Source of the DNA: Microcyclospora pomicola
Lineage: Eukaryota > Ascomycota > Dothideomycetes > Capnodiales
NCBI GenBank assembly: GCA_002786065.1
Contig: NHNY01000001.1
Location: 2,294,001-2,358,000 of the forward strand
Reading direction: 5' to 3'
Length of the DNA stretch: 64,000 nt
Each line of letters begins with the position of its first letter. The first letter of the stretch is position 1. The notes under the pieces are model-generated. The model ran no database searches, was not told where the DNA came from, and worked only from the letters and a program-made list of their open reading frames with translations. Position numbers and translations under genes: made by a program. Positions 53,820 through 63,818 of the stretch are shown in pieces.

Positions 53820-55547
53820 CTAAGCAGTACCATAAGTCTCGTGCCCATGCTCACGATTCACCTGCTGTCCATCCGCACCCGGGATCAGCGTCTCTCGCGC
53901 TCCCTCAGCCTCCTCCTCGAGCTTCTCCCTCTGCATCGTAACGGCTTTGCGGCCCACAAATGCGACCAGGACAATACCGACCAGCAACGCGAGGCCGAGC
54001 AGTATGGCGTTCACCGGGACTGGGCTGTTGTTGAAGGTCTTGTGCGTCAAGGCATCCAGCGCCGCCTGCGAGAAGTTGAAAAGCCCAGCCAAGCAGATGA
54101 TGAGACCGTAGACTTTGCCGAACGTGGCGAAGCCAAAGACTTTGGCGCTGTAGTCCGAGACTGCAGTGTAGTAAAGCGGGCGATAGACGACGAACAGGCA
54201 GATGTTGGCATATGCTGCCCACATCTCTGGCACGATTCCGAATGCTCCAATGGCCGTAGCAATGGCAACAAGCAGACCGAGCACGAATGTTGTTCCAGTG
54301 TGGTCGAGTACAATGCCGATGAATGGAACAGCAATCACGCCCCCGAGCGGTAGCGCAACATCAAAGAACTCATTGATCTGTGATGCTTTGGTGTGGGAGT
54401 GGAGGAGCTCGGTGTACTGGGTGCGGATGGTCGCGACGAAGTAGTTGATGCGTGTCATCTGCACCACGGTGAAGAGGGTGATGAGGACGAACCACGGGGT
54501 CATGATCTGCTGTAAAGCCGTCTTGCCATGAAGAGCGCCCCAAACGCCAGAGGTTGCCGCTTTCTTGCCTTCTTGCTTGACCTGCTTGTCGCCCTTCTTG
54601 GTACCCAAGAGTGAAGTTATCTCGGACACGACACTCTCGCGGTGCTCGCGGCGGGCGTGTTGAAGTCGTGCACGCTCGCTTTCATCCGCAATCTGAGAAT
54701 CAGCTTCAAGGATTTCCTGGTCGATGTCCTCAGCTGCTTTCACAAGCTCCCCGGCAGTTTTGTAAGATGCGGCCGGCATTATGAAAATCTGCGCGAGAAA
54801 GATGAGTGCCGGCACAATCAGATAGATCAGGAAGAATTGCTTCGGCGAAAAGGCGCCATCAGTTCCCTGGTAAATCAGACGGTAAAAAAGGAAGATCGCG
54901 CTGCTCGTGTCGAAGGCACCCGTGAGCAGGGCCAGGATCAGACCAGAGTGCTTTGGGAAAGTGTTGCTAAGCTGGAAAGAGGAGATGAACACAAATGGTC
55001 CGCCCAGCGCGAGGAAGAGGTAACCTGGGATGTAACCCTCAAATGGTAGATCGCGAGCAAAGGCCATGAAGAGGGATCCCAAGGCGAGGAAGAATGTTCC
55101 GACGATACTGGCAATCCTAGGACCAAAGCGGTCGAGTATGGTGCCGACAGGCAGAGCGCAGACATTTGTAGACACAGCAGCGATTGTGAACATCAAGTTC
55201 AACCGCAGCTCCTGTTCGTAGCAAACCCAGACTCCATCTTTCAGCTCTTGCTCTGTACATTTATCCCTATACACGCCTTCCTCAACGAACACAGGCTTGA
55301 TTGCAGCGAAACCAAATACTGGGCCAGCGGCGAGCAGGCAATATAGCACCGCGATCGCGACCTGTGCAACACGCTTCGACTTGCTGACCTCGAAAGCTCC
55401 GACACCAAGCTGCACTTCTTCGCCCGTCGGCGGTTCCCAGCCTCCCACAGGGTTGAAGGAGAGCTTCCGACGCTCCGAACCTGTTGGCGACTGCTCCCGC
55501 CAGCGCTCAAAATGCTCCATGGACGACCGGCGTTCGAAGAGCGTCAT
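53820..55547 (-). CDS. MFS transporter of the Fmp42/SLC43-like family
   Basis: A single-exon membrane protein of 575 residues. The hydrophilic N-terminus of 60 residues leads into AVLYCLLAAGPVFGFAAIKP, then a loop with paired cysteines (YRDKCTEQELKDGVWVCYEQ), FTIAAVSTNVCALPVGTILD with RFGPR as the A-motif-like segment, and about twelve helices in total. A large charged loop (about 275-345) separates the halves. MTRINYFVATIRTQYTELLH and YTAVSDYSAKVFGFATFGKV are typical of yeast Fmp42 and animal SLC43 proteins, which carry large neutral amino acids in animals. Location may be plasma or vacuolar membrane. The substrate here is inference. It is divergent from the acyltransferase gene. Confidence 0.88.
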   Translation of the reverse strand: MTLFERRSSMEHFERWREQSPTGSERRKLSFNPVGGWEPPTGEEVQLGVGAFEVSKSKRVAQVAIAVLYCLLAAGPVFGFAAIKPVFVEEGVYRDKCTEQELKDGVWVCYEQELRLNLMFTIAAVSTNVCALPVGTILDRFGPRIASIVGTFFLALGSLFMAFARDLPFEGYIPGYLFLALGGPFVFISSFQLSNTFPKHSGLILALLTGAFDTSSAIFLFYRLIYQGTDGAFSPKQFFLIYLIVPALIFLAQIFIMPAASYKTAGELVKAAEDIDQEILEADSQIADESERARLQHARREHRESVVSEITSLLGTKKGDKQVKQEGKKAATSGVWGALHGKTALQQIMTPWFVLITLFTVVQMTRINYFVATIRTQYTELLHSHTKASQINEFFDVALPLGGVIAVPFIGIVLDHTGTTFVLGLLVAIATAIGAFGIVPEMWAAYANICLFVVYRPLYYTAVSDYSAKVFGFATFGKVYGLIICLAGLFNFSQAALDALTHKTFNNSPVPVNAILLGLALLVGIVLVAFVGRKAVTMQREKLEEEAEGARETLIPGADGQQVNREHGHETYGTA

Positions 55548-56467
55548 GTCGTCGAGTTATCGGCGTTGTTGACGTTGTTGATGGTAAACTCGGGAATTGC
55601 TGGTATAAGCCGAACCCCACTCGCGGCGGGGTATGAGGAGAGGTGTAACGGTGAATGGGTAGAGAAATGTTTTGATTGAGGAAGGATAAGTAGCAAAGTA
55701 GGTGTGAAAAAGATGCACAGACACAAGATGCGGTGCTGTTTTGCCAAACGGTCTTGGATGATAAGAGAAGACAGAAAAAATCGTGGATAAGATAGGCTTA
55801 GAATTACCTCCGCCTACCTTGCTGCGTGAATCTAGCCGCGCGATTGTGGCGTCTAGAATGATCTTCGCCGAATGAATAGCTAGATCGAGATGATGCCAGG
55901 AACAGAAAGGCGAGTCGAAGAAAAGCTGGAGAAGGTTTCCGCAAAAAAGCAAACCCAATGCATGTCATGAGGGAGATGCAGTAGTTGCATGTCGTACATG
56001 GACTTTTAGTGTTGTGTCTGGATGTCGTCCGACCGCAATGGAGCTCGTCGGAGCTGCCCGAGGAGTGGCTTCGGGGGTACAAGCCTCAGGCAAACATGTG
56101 CCGAGGCCGTGTCCGGGGAAGCTGTCAGGTACAGTAACATAGATTATCTGACATTGGAATGCCATTGTACAGCGTTGAGACTGGATATTTTGATCAGGCC
56201 AGTGGACTGTTGATATCGCTGTCTTCATCAATACATCCGGAAGATCCTCCAGAACATATCGAAGCAGCTGCATCGACGAACTCGGACGGCTGGCCACCAG
56301 ACACGAAACGACATATGGTGTTCGCTAGCTTTCTTTGATCAGCAACTTGGATCTCAGTGCGCGTAACCCTTTCGAGAGAACGGATGGAAACCCTCGGAAA
56401 CTATTAGGATCATCTTGCTGCATTCTCGCGACGCGACCTCCAGGACGATTAGTGAGAGATCGCGAAG
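55548..56467. promoter_or_regulatory. Shared spacer of the Fmp42-like and acyltransferase genes
   Basis: A 920 bp spacer between divergent start codons. The left 200 bp is purine-rich on the plus strand, giving a pyrimidine-rich leader for the Fmp42-like gene. No known operator is recognised. Confidence 0.45.
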
Positions 56468-57856
56468 ATGCTCGAGTCACCCCGGGAGACTCGTCTCCAT
56501 CAGCATCTCTTCACGTTTCTCCTGCCTTCTTCCGTCAGCCAAAGCCCGAAGGTTCCCAATGCTCAGACTGGACATCTCGACGGTCTGCGCGGCCTAGCCT
56601 CGTTCATCGTCCTCCTTTGTCATACCGCATACTCGTCGCACGACCTCTCCTTTGGCTATGGCTATGCTGGTGAGCCAGGGGAGCAGAAGACGTACGACTC
56701 ATGGCTTCGATTACCGATAATACGATTGTGCTACGATGGTGATGCTGCGGTGGCGATATTCTTCCTGATATCCGGGTTCGCATTGAGCTGGAAGCCGCTC
56801 AGGCTTGCCCGAGAAGGAGATTGGGATAATTTCGCGAAATGCTTGATGGCGAGCACGGTCAAGAGATGGTTGAGGCTATTCCTGCCTCTGATGGCGAGTA
56901 CTGGCGTGATATGTTTAGGCGTGCAGTTGGGTCTTTATGAGCTTACTCGGGGGGTGTCTGACAACGCGACTCTGCTCACTGCATTTCGAGAACCTCATCC
57001 CAAACCGCATGCCAACATTTTCCTGATGATCTGGGACTGGATGGTCACCAATTGGAAATTCTGGGAACTCTTCCACTGGGATCGCGACGATTTGTCTCAG
57101 TACGACATTCATCTCTGGACCGTCCCACTCGAGCTACGTGCGAGCATGGGTCTTTTCGTAACGTTGCTTGCAGTCGCCGGAATGAAAAGCAACTTACGAA
57201 CGGGTATCCTCGCCGGACTGATCGTTGTCGCTGCTCTGAAGGACTCATGGGCTATGATGATGTTTTGGGCCGGAGCTTTAGAAGCAGAGCTAGCACTTGC
57301 TCGTTTGACCTCCTCCTCGGCTGCTTTGAATGCCGAGAAGTCCAACATGACGGACAACTCTCGGCGGCCAGCGTCGGAGTCATTAGGGAGGTTGTTTCTC
57401 TGGGGTGCATCCCTGTTTCTCATGTCCCAACCCTTCAACGGTGAAAGGACATTTATGTGGTCGACTCTCGTTTCATGGGTCCCCTCCACCTTCTCCGAAA
57501 ACCGTCGCTTCTATACTTGCATCGGATCGATCGTCTGCTTCCATTTGCTCAACACTTCGCCTGCGATTACGGCATTCTTTCGTCGTCCGACGATGCAATT
57601 CCTGGGCCGGATCTCATTCTCCTTGTATCTTGTCCATGCTTTCTTACTGCACACCGTCGGCTATGCGTTGTTTGCATTGGTCTGGAGCTTCACCGGTGTC
57701 GATACTCTGTTCATGCGCGAGGTGGGATTCGTGTTCGCAGCGCTCGCAACTTTAAGCGTCATCATATGGGCGGCCGATGTCTTCACGCGAGCTGTGGACG
57801 AACCGAGTGTCAAATTTGCCAAGTGGGTGGAACGCAAAGTCCTCGTTGTAGGGTGA
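56468..57856 (+). CDS. Acyltransferase-3 family membrane protein
   Basis: A single-exon protein of 462 residues from the acyltransferase 3 (OafA/NodX-like) family, which transfers acetyl or other acyl groups to sugars or lipids across a membrane. The first helix carries the family mark HLDGLRGLASFIVLLCHTAY with the catalytic His, followed by DAAVAIFFLISGFALSWKPL, a further hallmark. Later helices include LFLPLMASTGVICLGVQLGL, IHLWTVPLELRASMGLFVTL, and FLGRISFSLYLVHAFLLHTV near residue 377. About ten membrane segments are seen. Fungi have several paralogues of unknown substrate. The start ATG at 56468 is the first in frame with reasonable context. Confidence 0.88.
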   Translation: MLESPRETRLHQHLFTFLLPSSVSQSPKVPNAQTGHLDGLRGLASFIVLLCHTAYSSHDLSFGYGYAGEPGEQKTYDSWLRLPIIRLCYDGDAAVAIFFLISGFALSWKPLRLAREGDWDNFAKCLMASTVKRWLRLFLPLMASTGVICLGVQLGLYELTRGVSDNATLLTAFREPHPKPHANIFLMIWDWMVTNWKFWELFHWDRDDLSQYDIHLWTVPLELRASMGLFVTLLAVAGMKSNLRTGILAGLIVVAALKDSWAMMMFWAGALEAELALARLTSSSAALNAEKSNMTDNSRRPASESLGRLFLWGASLFLMSQPFNGERTFMWSTLVSWVPSTFSENRRFYTCIGSIVCFHLLNTSPAITAFFRRPTMQFLGRISFSLYLVHAFLLHTVGYALFALVWSFTGVDTLFMREVGFVFAALATLSVIIWAADVFTRAVDEPSVKFAKWVERKVLVVG

Positions 57857-58588
57857 GAAACGACATTCTCCTTAACGTGGAACAAAGAAGTGGCCGCTCT
57901 GAACCACTTGTCAGTGCATCATTTGACAAATGAACGATATTTGTCGGTTCCTTGCAATGAAGTCACGTCAGGACCCAAATGTCCCTTTTAGCGATCAAGG
58001 AACTTGGACGATGGCTATCTTGCCGTGATGCTGACCTTGTGACTTGAACGTTAAACCAACTTCTTCATGAAAGCGATCTCATGCGATCACTCCGAGACGC
58101 TCACCACACGACGGCAGTCAGAGGTGCTCACCGAAGCCAGAGTCGTTGATTAGCAGTGTCGATGTACAACTCTCCCGCTTGGAAGATCGAGTTCCATAGT
58201 GTTGTCAGGCAGATAACTCTGTACACGACCCCATCCTTGCGAGACGCCCTTTGTCAGGACGACTGACAACTGGAGCTTGAATTTCCGCTCGGGACAAGGA
58301 CGCGAAGCTGGAATGTATCGGTGGTCTTCTTGTCTAGCCAACAAAGACACCCTCTGCTTCATAATGCAATGTATCGAAACGCGTTGTTCTATTTTCTCGA
58401 CTTCTTTCTCGCGTTTGTCTCGCGGCCGTCTAAGATCCGCACTAATCGCCGCAACACGTCGGTACAAGTTTCATCTGAGCTCTTACGAACCACCAACTGC
58501 ATTTCAACTTTCACCTTCTTGCTTCGAGATCCTGTCAAAGCTCTTTCGGACTGCCACCCACAATATTCGACCGACAACCTGCGCAAGC
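57857..58588. other. Spacer with an open frame leading into the RING gene
   Basis: About 0.73 kb. From 58277 the RING-gene frame is open, with in-frame ATGs at 58313 and 58364 before the chosen start at 58589. The predicted extra residues are Arg/Ser-rich. The left half has nothing notable. Confidence 0.4.
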
Positions 58589-60247
58589 ATGTCCAACCTT
58601 TCATCCGAGAAGCAGCTCGCAGTGAAGCACACTCAACCAGCGCATATCACTATCTATGAGTATCCCTGTCCCTGCGAGGCTGACGGATGGGAGGATGTCT
58701 CTCAGGTACTCGCACCACGCAGACACGCGCAACGCTACAACCCCTTGGACCCCTTAATCGAGAGTGGCAACGTCAAACAGAACACGGGTTGGGCTGATGC
58801 AGACCGGGTCGGCTTTTGGAGCATCAACGCTGCCACACATCCAAGACTGAATTTGAGTGACGCTCTTATCCACGATGAGAACATGCACGATATCAACATC
58901 CTAGACCTTGAGTGCGATGTTCTTCACGATGCGGTGGGTGTCACACAGATCCAGGCCTGCCTGGTCGCAAAGGTACAGTCGCCATCCGATGAGACTGAGG
59001 ATGATCCGAACAAATTTTGGGTGATGGTGCGTCGCAATACTTCACACCGCCAGAACGTCAGGAACGTCGCGACTGTCATCAACAGCACCAAACACTACTG
59101 CTTCCCGTTCCAAAGTCTGAAAACACACAAACACGATCAATCTGTGGTCTTACGGACGCTGTACCATCTGATCAACGGCGTCAGCGATCGTGCGGTCGAG
59201 CATAGCGCTATGCTTCGTGAGAAAAGGCCCATACAAAACGTAGCCGAGGCGGACATTGACTGGTATCCGAGTCGGGCCCTCCGTATGGACCAAGTCGTGT
59301 TCAGGAAAGTCGAGCGGATCGTTCCTGATACAGTTCGCACCGGAGACGAGTGTTCAGTGTGTATGAAGCAGCTTTCCAACATTGACTATAACGATGTCGG
59401 TTGGTATAACGGCGACGAGGATGAAGTGATGGTGGATTCTGATGCTCTGGCTGATGTTGATCCCGAACACGATGCTGTCAAATCAGACTGCGGTCATCTG
59501 TTCGGGCGAAGCTGCTTGGTGGAGGCCTTCGAGTCTTCTGCTGATGGGTTGCATCTCAGATGTCACCTCTGTCGAGAGCCTGTGTTGACTCAGCAGGCAA
59601 TCGACGCCGTTATTTTCGGGACTGTGAACGGCGACTACGTTCGCGGCCATGCTTTCTCGGATTACGAAAACTTTGAACGCTCCTGTGCAGATCTAGACAA
59701 CTGGACCTCGACGGACTTGGACCAGCGCATCACTATGAACAGGCCTATCTTCAAGCTCGCGTGGAGTGAGCAGCTCCAAGGTGCGAAACTAGAAGTACCG
59801 AGCTCGACACCTTTACATCTCCAGTTGGCCCAGTCCCCCGAGATGGAAGTTGTTGATCGACTAGTCCGAAAATACCTATCCGATAACTTTTATGTTCAGG
59901 AGTATGTCAGTGATACCATCAGGAACTTCGCCACCCTGATCCTTCGAGACGTCCAGCGCGGGTTACTTCGCGCCGGCCTGGACACTCTTCGGGGATATCT
60001 GACAAACGACGAGGTTTTAATCATCGAAAGTGAGCTCAAGTCCGATGACTTCATTCAAGACCCCTTGGACGACCTCCACCTCCTGGTCCTCCGTCGTCCG
60101 TGGCTCATGGAACGTGCCAAGATCCTCGTGACGCGCGCCCTGCGATACTTGGCGTGTCGTCAATGTCGCTGCGACCTCACGGAAGATAGCCACGGCTTAC
60201 TGCACAACCACGGCGAACGTACCTTCTACCACCCTGAGCATCGATGA
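58589..60247 (+). CDS. RING-finger protein, putative E3 ubiquitin ligase
   Basis: A 552-residue protein with one zinc-binding RING-like module. The metal ligands are C255 and C258 in DECSVCMKQL, then after a long acidic insertion of about 40 residues C301 and H303 in SDCGHLFGRSCL with C309, and C325/C328 in LRCHLCREP. The insertion makes it an atypical RING. The remaining sequence is mostly helical and not recognised. No membrane segment is seen. Upstream in-frame ATGs at 58313 and 58364 would add 92 or 75 residues; I chose 58589 because the protein from there looks compositionally uniform. Ubiquitin-ligase activity is inference from the RING. Confidence 0.75.
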   Translation: MSNLSSEKQLAVKHTQPAHITIYEYPCPCEADGWEDVSQVLAPRRHAQRYNPLDPLIESGNVKQNTGWADADRVGFWSINAATHPRLNLSDALIHDENMHDINILDLECDVLHDAVGVTQIQACLVAKVQSPSDETEDDPNKFWVMVRRNTSHRQNVRNVATVINSTKHYCFPFQSLKTHKHDQSVVLRTLYHLINGVSDRAVEHSAMLREKRPIQNVAEADIDWYPSRALRMDQVVFRKVERIVPDTVRTGDECSVCMKQLSNIDYNDVGWYNGDEDEVMVDSDALADVDPEHDAVKSDCGHLFGRSCLVEAFESSADGLHLRCHLCREPVLTQQAIDAVIFGTVNGDYVRGHAFSDYENFERSCADLDNWTSTDLDQRITMNRPIFKLAWSEQLQGAKLEVPSSTPLHLQLAQSPEMEVVDRLVRKYLSDNFYVQEYVSDTIRNFATLILRDVQRGLLRAGLDTLRGYLTNDEVLIIESELKSDDFIQDPLDDLHLLVLRRPWLMERAKILVTRALRYLACRQCRCDLTEDSHGLLHNHGERTFYHPEHR

Positions 60248-60524
60248 ATCGTTGGGTATACATTCTTTGGGAGCGATAAGGTTCTGTGAAGATCATAAAG
60301 CGCAAAGGCAATGCGTTGGAGAGTGATGTGATGTCAACTTGCCGGGTTAGTATCGCGCTCGAGTAATTGGGCGACATTGATCATGAGCTAGTTGTGGCAT
60401 TTGCAGACCGGAGTTGGGTAAATTTTGATGGGATTGTTCGAGTCTCTTATTTCATCAAAACATGCTGTACGCTCAGTCGTCTAGTGTTACTTCTATGAAT
60501 CTCCGCTCCTCTCGATGCGGCGCT

Positions 60525-61373
60525 TCAGATCTCTTCCAATATCTTCGAAAAATGCCCCACCGTGAAGCCGTTCTCGCTGTCCAGGTATCCAGCAGGGAAC
60601 TTTCTCGACGACCCGCACTCATACCCCTTGCGCTCGTAGAACTCCTGGTTCTGCTCGTTGACCGTCGACAGCAACATCACACATCGATGCCTCCTCGCAC
60701 GCTCCGCTCTATCGCCACCACTAGCCGCCCCCACATCCATCTTCCGCCGGAAACGCAACTTCGCCTCCTCGTCCACCGCCCGCATGATCATCCCCGCGAT
60801 CCCATGGCGCTGCGCGCCCCGCGCCACCGCCATGACCTTGAGCTCCCACACATCCACCGCCCACTCGTCGTCGCCCTGCGCGCACGGCGGGACGTCGAAG
60901 CGCACAAACGCCGAGTATTTGTTCGTGCCCATCCCGTCCGCGTCCGCGTCCGCCTGCGCCATCAGCACCGGCTGGACGTAGCGGTGCGCGCTGACGGTCG
61001 CCAGGATCTCGGCCGGGGCCTCCGTCGCGCTCAGGATGTAGGTGAAGGTGCCCCGGTCGGTGCCGACCTCGTCCAGAAACTGCGTGGGCGAGCGCAGCCG
61101 CTTGATGCGTGTGAGAATGTTGCGGGCCCGGAAGGTCTCGGTGAAGGACTCGTTCATCATGGTCTGGAGAGCGACCAGGTAGGGAAAGCTCGCGAGCTGG
61201 GCGGGCTCGTACATGGTCAGGGTGGTGGGTTTGCCGTGGACTAGAGGGCCGGGAGTGGTGATGGGGGCCGATGTGTGAGGTTGGCCAGATGTTTGGTGTA
61301 TTTCATCTGGAGTGGCGTTGGGGATTGTGGTGCCTGGTAGCATACTGCCTGGATGTGCTTTTGCTTCCGCCAT
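60525..61373 (-). CDS. GNAT-family N-acetyltransferase
   Basis: A single-exon protein of 282 residues with a GCN5-related acetyltransferase fold. The first 45 residues are disordered and Thr/Pro-rich. The fold shows LVALQTMMNESFTETFRARN, TFTYILSATEAPAEILATVS, the beta-4 strand VDVWELKVMAVARGAQRHGI with the acetyl-CoA pyrophosphate loop RGAQRHGIAGMIM (the Q/R-x-x-G-x-G/A motif in a variant form), then VMLLSTVNEQNQEFYERKGY near residue 235, typical of motif B. The substrate is unknown. The coding sequence is unusually GC-rich compared with its flanks. It converges with the RING gene, 277 bp away. Confidence 0.88.
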   Translation of the reverse strand: MAEAKAHPGSMLPGTTIPNATPDEIHQTSGQPHTSAPITTPGPLVHGKPTTLTMYEPAQLASFPYLVALQTMMNESFTETFRARNILTRIKRLRSPTQFLDEVGTDRGTFTYILSATEAPAEILATVSAHRYVQPVLMAQADADADGMGTNKYSAFVRFDVPPCAQGDDEWAVDVWELKVMAVARGAQRHGIAGMIMRAVDEEAKLRFRRKMDVGAASGGDRAERARRHRCVMLLSTVNEQNQEFYERKGYECGSSRKFPAGYLDSENGFTVGHFSKILEEI

Positions 61374-62587
61374 TGGTTTGAAGGTATGATGGATGGATGG
61401 ACTATGTGCGAAAGTGATTACTCGGAACGTCTCAGCCGATGTGCCTACTTGAGATCTCTTGAGTGATAGATGGGTAGGAATGCTATGTTACAGGAAAACA
61501 TTCTCAGAAGTGGGCATCAGCAACATCTTCTTATAGACGAGACCTCCACCGGCCACCGAGGTTTCGGTGAGTCCCTTAGGGCGTCGTTTCAACGCGCAAA
61601 AGGATTTTTCCATGCCGGAGTCATTGATGTCGTCAGCAATGGCCAGCTGTAGGCCGCATCTGCACTGTGATTACCCGTCATTATCAGAAAGGAATGCAGC
61701 ATTGATCATGTCGGGATATCGTGGCGGCGTCAAGTGTTGGGGCTAGAAGTTTATAGTGCGCGGACGTCGGCTGTAGAGTCATGCTGGCCATTCCCTCAAG
61801 GTGTCTGAATGCCCGCGCCCGCGCTCCGTCAGCTTTTTATCAACCTCCTCCCATGGTGATCTATCAAAGTTGACCATTGGCCCTCATATATATACAAACA
61901 TTTTGTCAGATGGATCGAGATGGAGTATATCATTTGCGAAATCGTTGCAGAACTCTCCTGAATCGATCAGTCAACCTTCCAGTGGTGTCGTGTGATTATG
62001 CTCCTCTTCGAAGCAGAGTATCGTGGTGTCAGGTCGAGATGGCACCCTCCCTGCAAGATGCCACCGCGAATACAGAACAATGGCAACACACCTCACTGGA
62101 CATTGCTGGACATTACCGATCTTTATAGACAGCTTCGAGTTTGGAAGTAAGATCTTCGACCTTCTACTACAGGGGGTTACCCAGAACAAATGCCACTGTC
62201 TTAGCCTCTGGACTGTTCGTCAGCACATGCATGAGGAAGCAGGCCATGGACTTTGACTCAACCCCTAAGCTGACTGCCGCGTCAACCACGAAGGCACGAC
62301 ATCACCGGGCATGGTCAACAGAGCGGAGCACGAGTGAAAGCTTTTCGCCGTCGTCATTTCACAGCATGTCCCGATAAACCAACGTACTGCAGCACGGTAT
62401 GACTTCAAAGTGATCACCGAACATAACGTGCATCGTTATTGCGACTTGGCGAGCATCATGGTGAAGTACAACGATATCTTGTATACATATAGCGCCACCC
62501 TTTCAGGCAGCATCATATTGCTCATTGTACGGAAAGTAATCAATTGAAGCTGCTGCCGTCAACAGCATCACAATCCCAATCGCAATA
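61374..62587. other. Intergenic region upstream of the right-edge small-protein genes
   Basis: About 1.2 kb between divergent starts. Short frames only; I looked here for a further copy of the small family found to the right and saw none. Confidence 0.4.
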
Positions 62588-63172
62588 ATGTCATCAGAGC
62601 AAGGCGAAGGAAAAACGAAGGCAGAGGCGAATGCAGCTCCCAGACAGCAGCCAGTCCCGCCAGTCATCGAGCCTAGGGCAACGAGAACCGTCATCACTGC
62701 CCAAGCTCTAGAAGAGGAAGCTTACCGGGGATTTGTCCTCGCGTGCCTCAGGCGCTGCTGTTTACAGGTCCTCTATGGAACACAAGAGGAGTGCGAGCAT
62801 AGTCTTCAGCAACTACGCACGATGCATAACAATCCGTACTTCGCTAGACTCCCTGCCCCCTGGAGACGTGTGGCCATTCATGAGCTACTCAATCACCTGC
62901 AAGCAAGCAGGAAGTCCAAAGTCGAGGCTCTGAAAAAGTACGTTCCCGACTTGCAACACAAGTGTTTCGAGCGAACGATGCACTTGTCGCAACTCAGGAG
63001 TGCAGGCCAGAGTACCGCTGACCGCGAGGTGGCGCTGACAGCAGATCATGTAGCTGGACTTGACAGGACCATACGAGCGTACTGGCGCGCTCTCGCCGAG
63101 GTGGAGGAAGAGATTATACTGCTCTGTGGGTGCCTTCCGGCTGACACATTTTTATTCCCATACGTCGATTAA
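62588..63172 (+). CDS. Uncharacterised helical protein, member of a small tandem family
   Basis: A single-exon protein of 194 residues that I do not recognise. The first 40 residues are hydrophilic (Glu, Ala, Pro). From residue 41 it is predicted helical: EEEAYRGFVLACLRRCCLQV, then LYGTQEECEHSLQQLRTMHN, NPYFARLPAPWRRVAIHELL, and HVAGLDRTIRAYWRALAEVE with EEIILLCGCLPAD near the end. It has several cysteines but no zinc spacing, no signal peptide and no membrane helix. Residues 46-88 align without gaps to the partial gene 0.65 kb downstream, so this is one of at least two related genes in tandem. No function can be named. Confidence 0.65.
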   Translation: MSSEQGEGKTKAEANAAPRQQPVPPVIEPRATRTVITAQALEEEAYRGFVLACLRRCCLQVLYGTQEECEHSLQQLRTMHNNPYFARLPAPWRRVAIHELLNHLQASRKSKVEALKKYVPDLQHKCFERTMHLSQLRSAGQSTADREVALTADHVAGLDRTIRAYWRALAEVEEEIILLCGCLPADTFLFPYVD

Positions 63173-63818
63173 GGCCACGGTAGAAGCGATCTTTGTTTCT
63201 TGAGTATAGCATTGCGTTGGCGGTCTCTGTTTTAGCACTAAGAGGTGTATAGACCTGTGTAATTCTTGGCTGTGACCCATGCCTCATCCCAGAGACGCTC
63301 ATAACGGCAATCTCAATTGTTGCATATTGAAAATGATAGTCTTCGGCTCTGGGAATTTCATCATCGTCTCAGACAGCATCGATGCCCAGAAGTGGATGAC
63401 TGGACCTTGCAGGGATTTGTACTTCATTGCATATAGGAGGGCGATTTCAGCTGGTACCACCGCACCATAGATTTGCTTGACCCAGATGCAATGCATTTCG
63501 GAACATCCACGAGTACTACATACAAATCGTTGGCGTAAATTCAACTTCATGGGAACCGTTCACCTATCTACCTATCATTCGGTACCTGGCGGCGCCCGTA
63601 CCCATGTCATAGTGCCCCTAATAGTACACACGTAGTGGCTGGTCACCATGAGAAGTGTGGTCGTAATGAAGGTGTAGAAGTCCACCAGCAAGTCCTAATC
63701 CCCGCCAGTATTGTTCATGTATAAGTGCCGCGCAACTGCCGATCACAAGGAAGTGAAATTGCATGTAGAAACCATCAAAGTAACTTCACACTGAGTAGTC
63801 AAGGATCAGTTTTGAACG
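63173..63818. other. Spacer between the two related right-edge genes
   Basis: About 0.65 kb. An 83-codon minus-strand frame (63299-63550) is present but without support. An in-frame TGA stands two codons upstream of the ATG of the partial gene, so that reading frame starts at 63819 or on an upstream exon. Confidence 0.4.

Noticed and set aside
60462-61244. A 260-codon plus-strand frame across the GNAT gene
   Set aside because: Antisense shadow, made of His/Arg/Leu-rich low-information sequence.
63299-63550. An 83-codon minus-strand frame near the right edge
   Set aside because: It starts on ATG and reads smoothly, but is short, overlaps another frame and has no support beyond being open.
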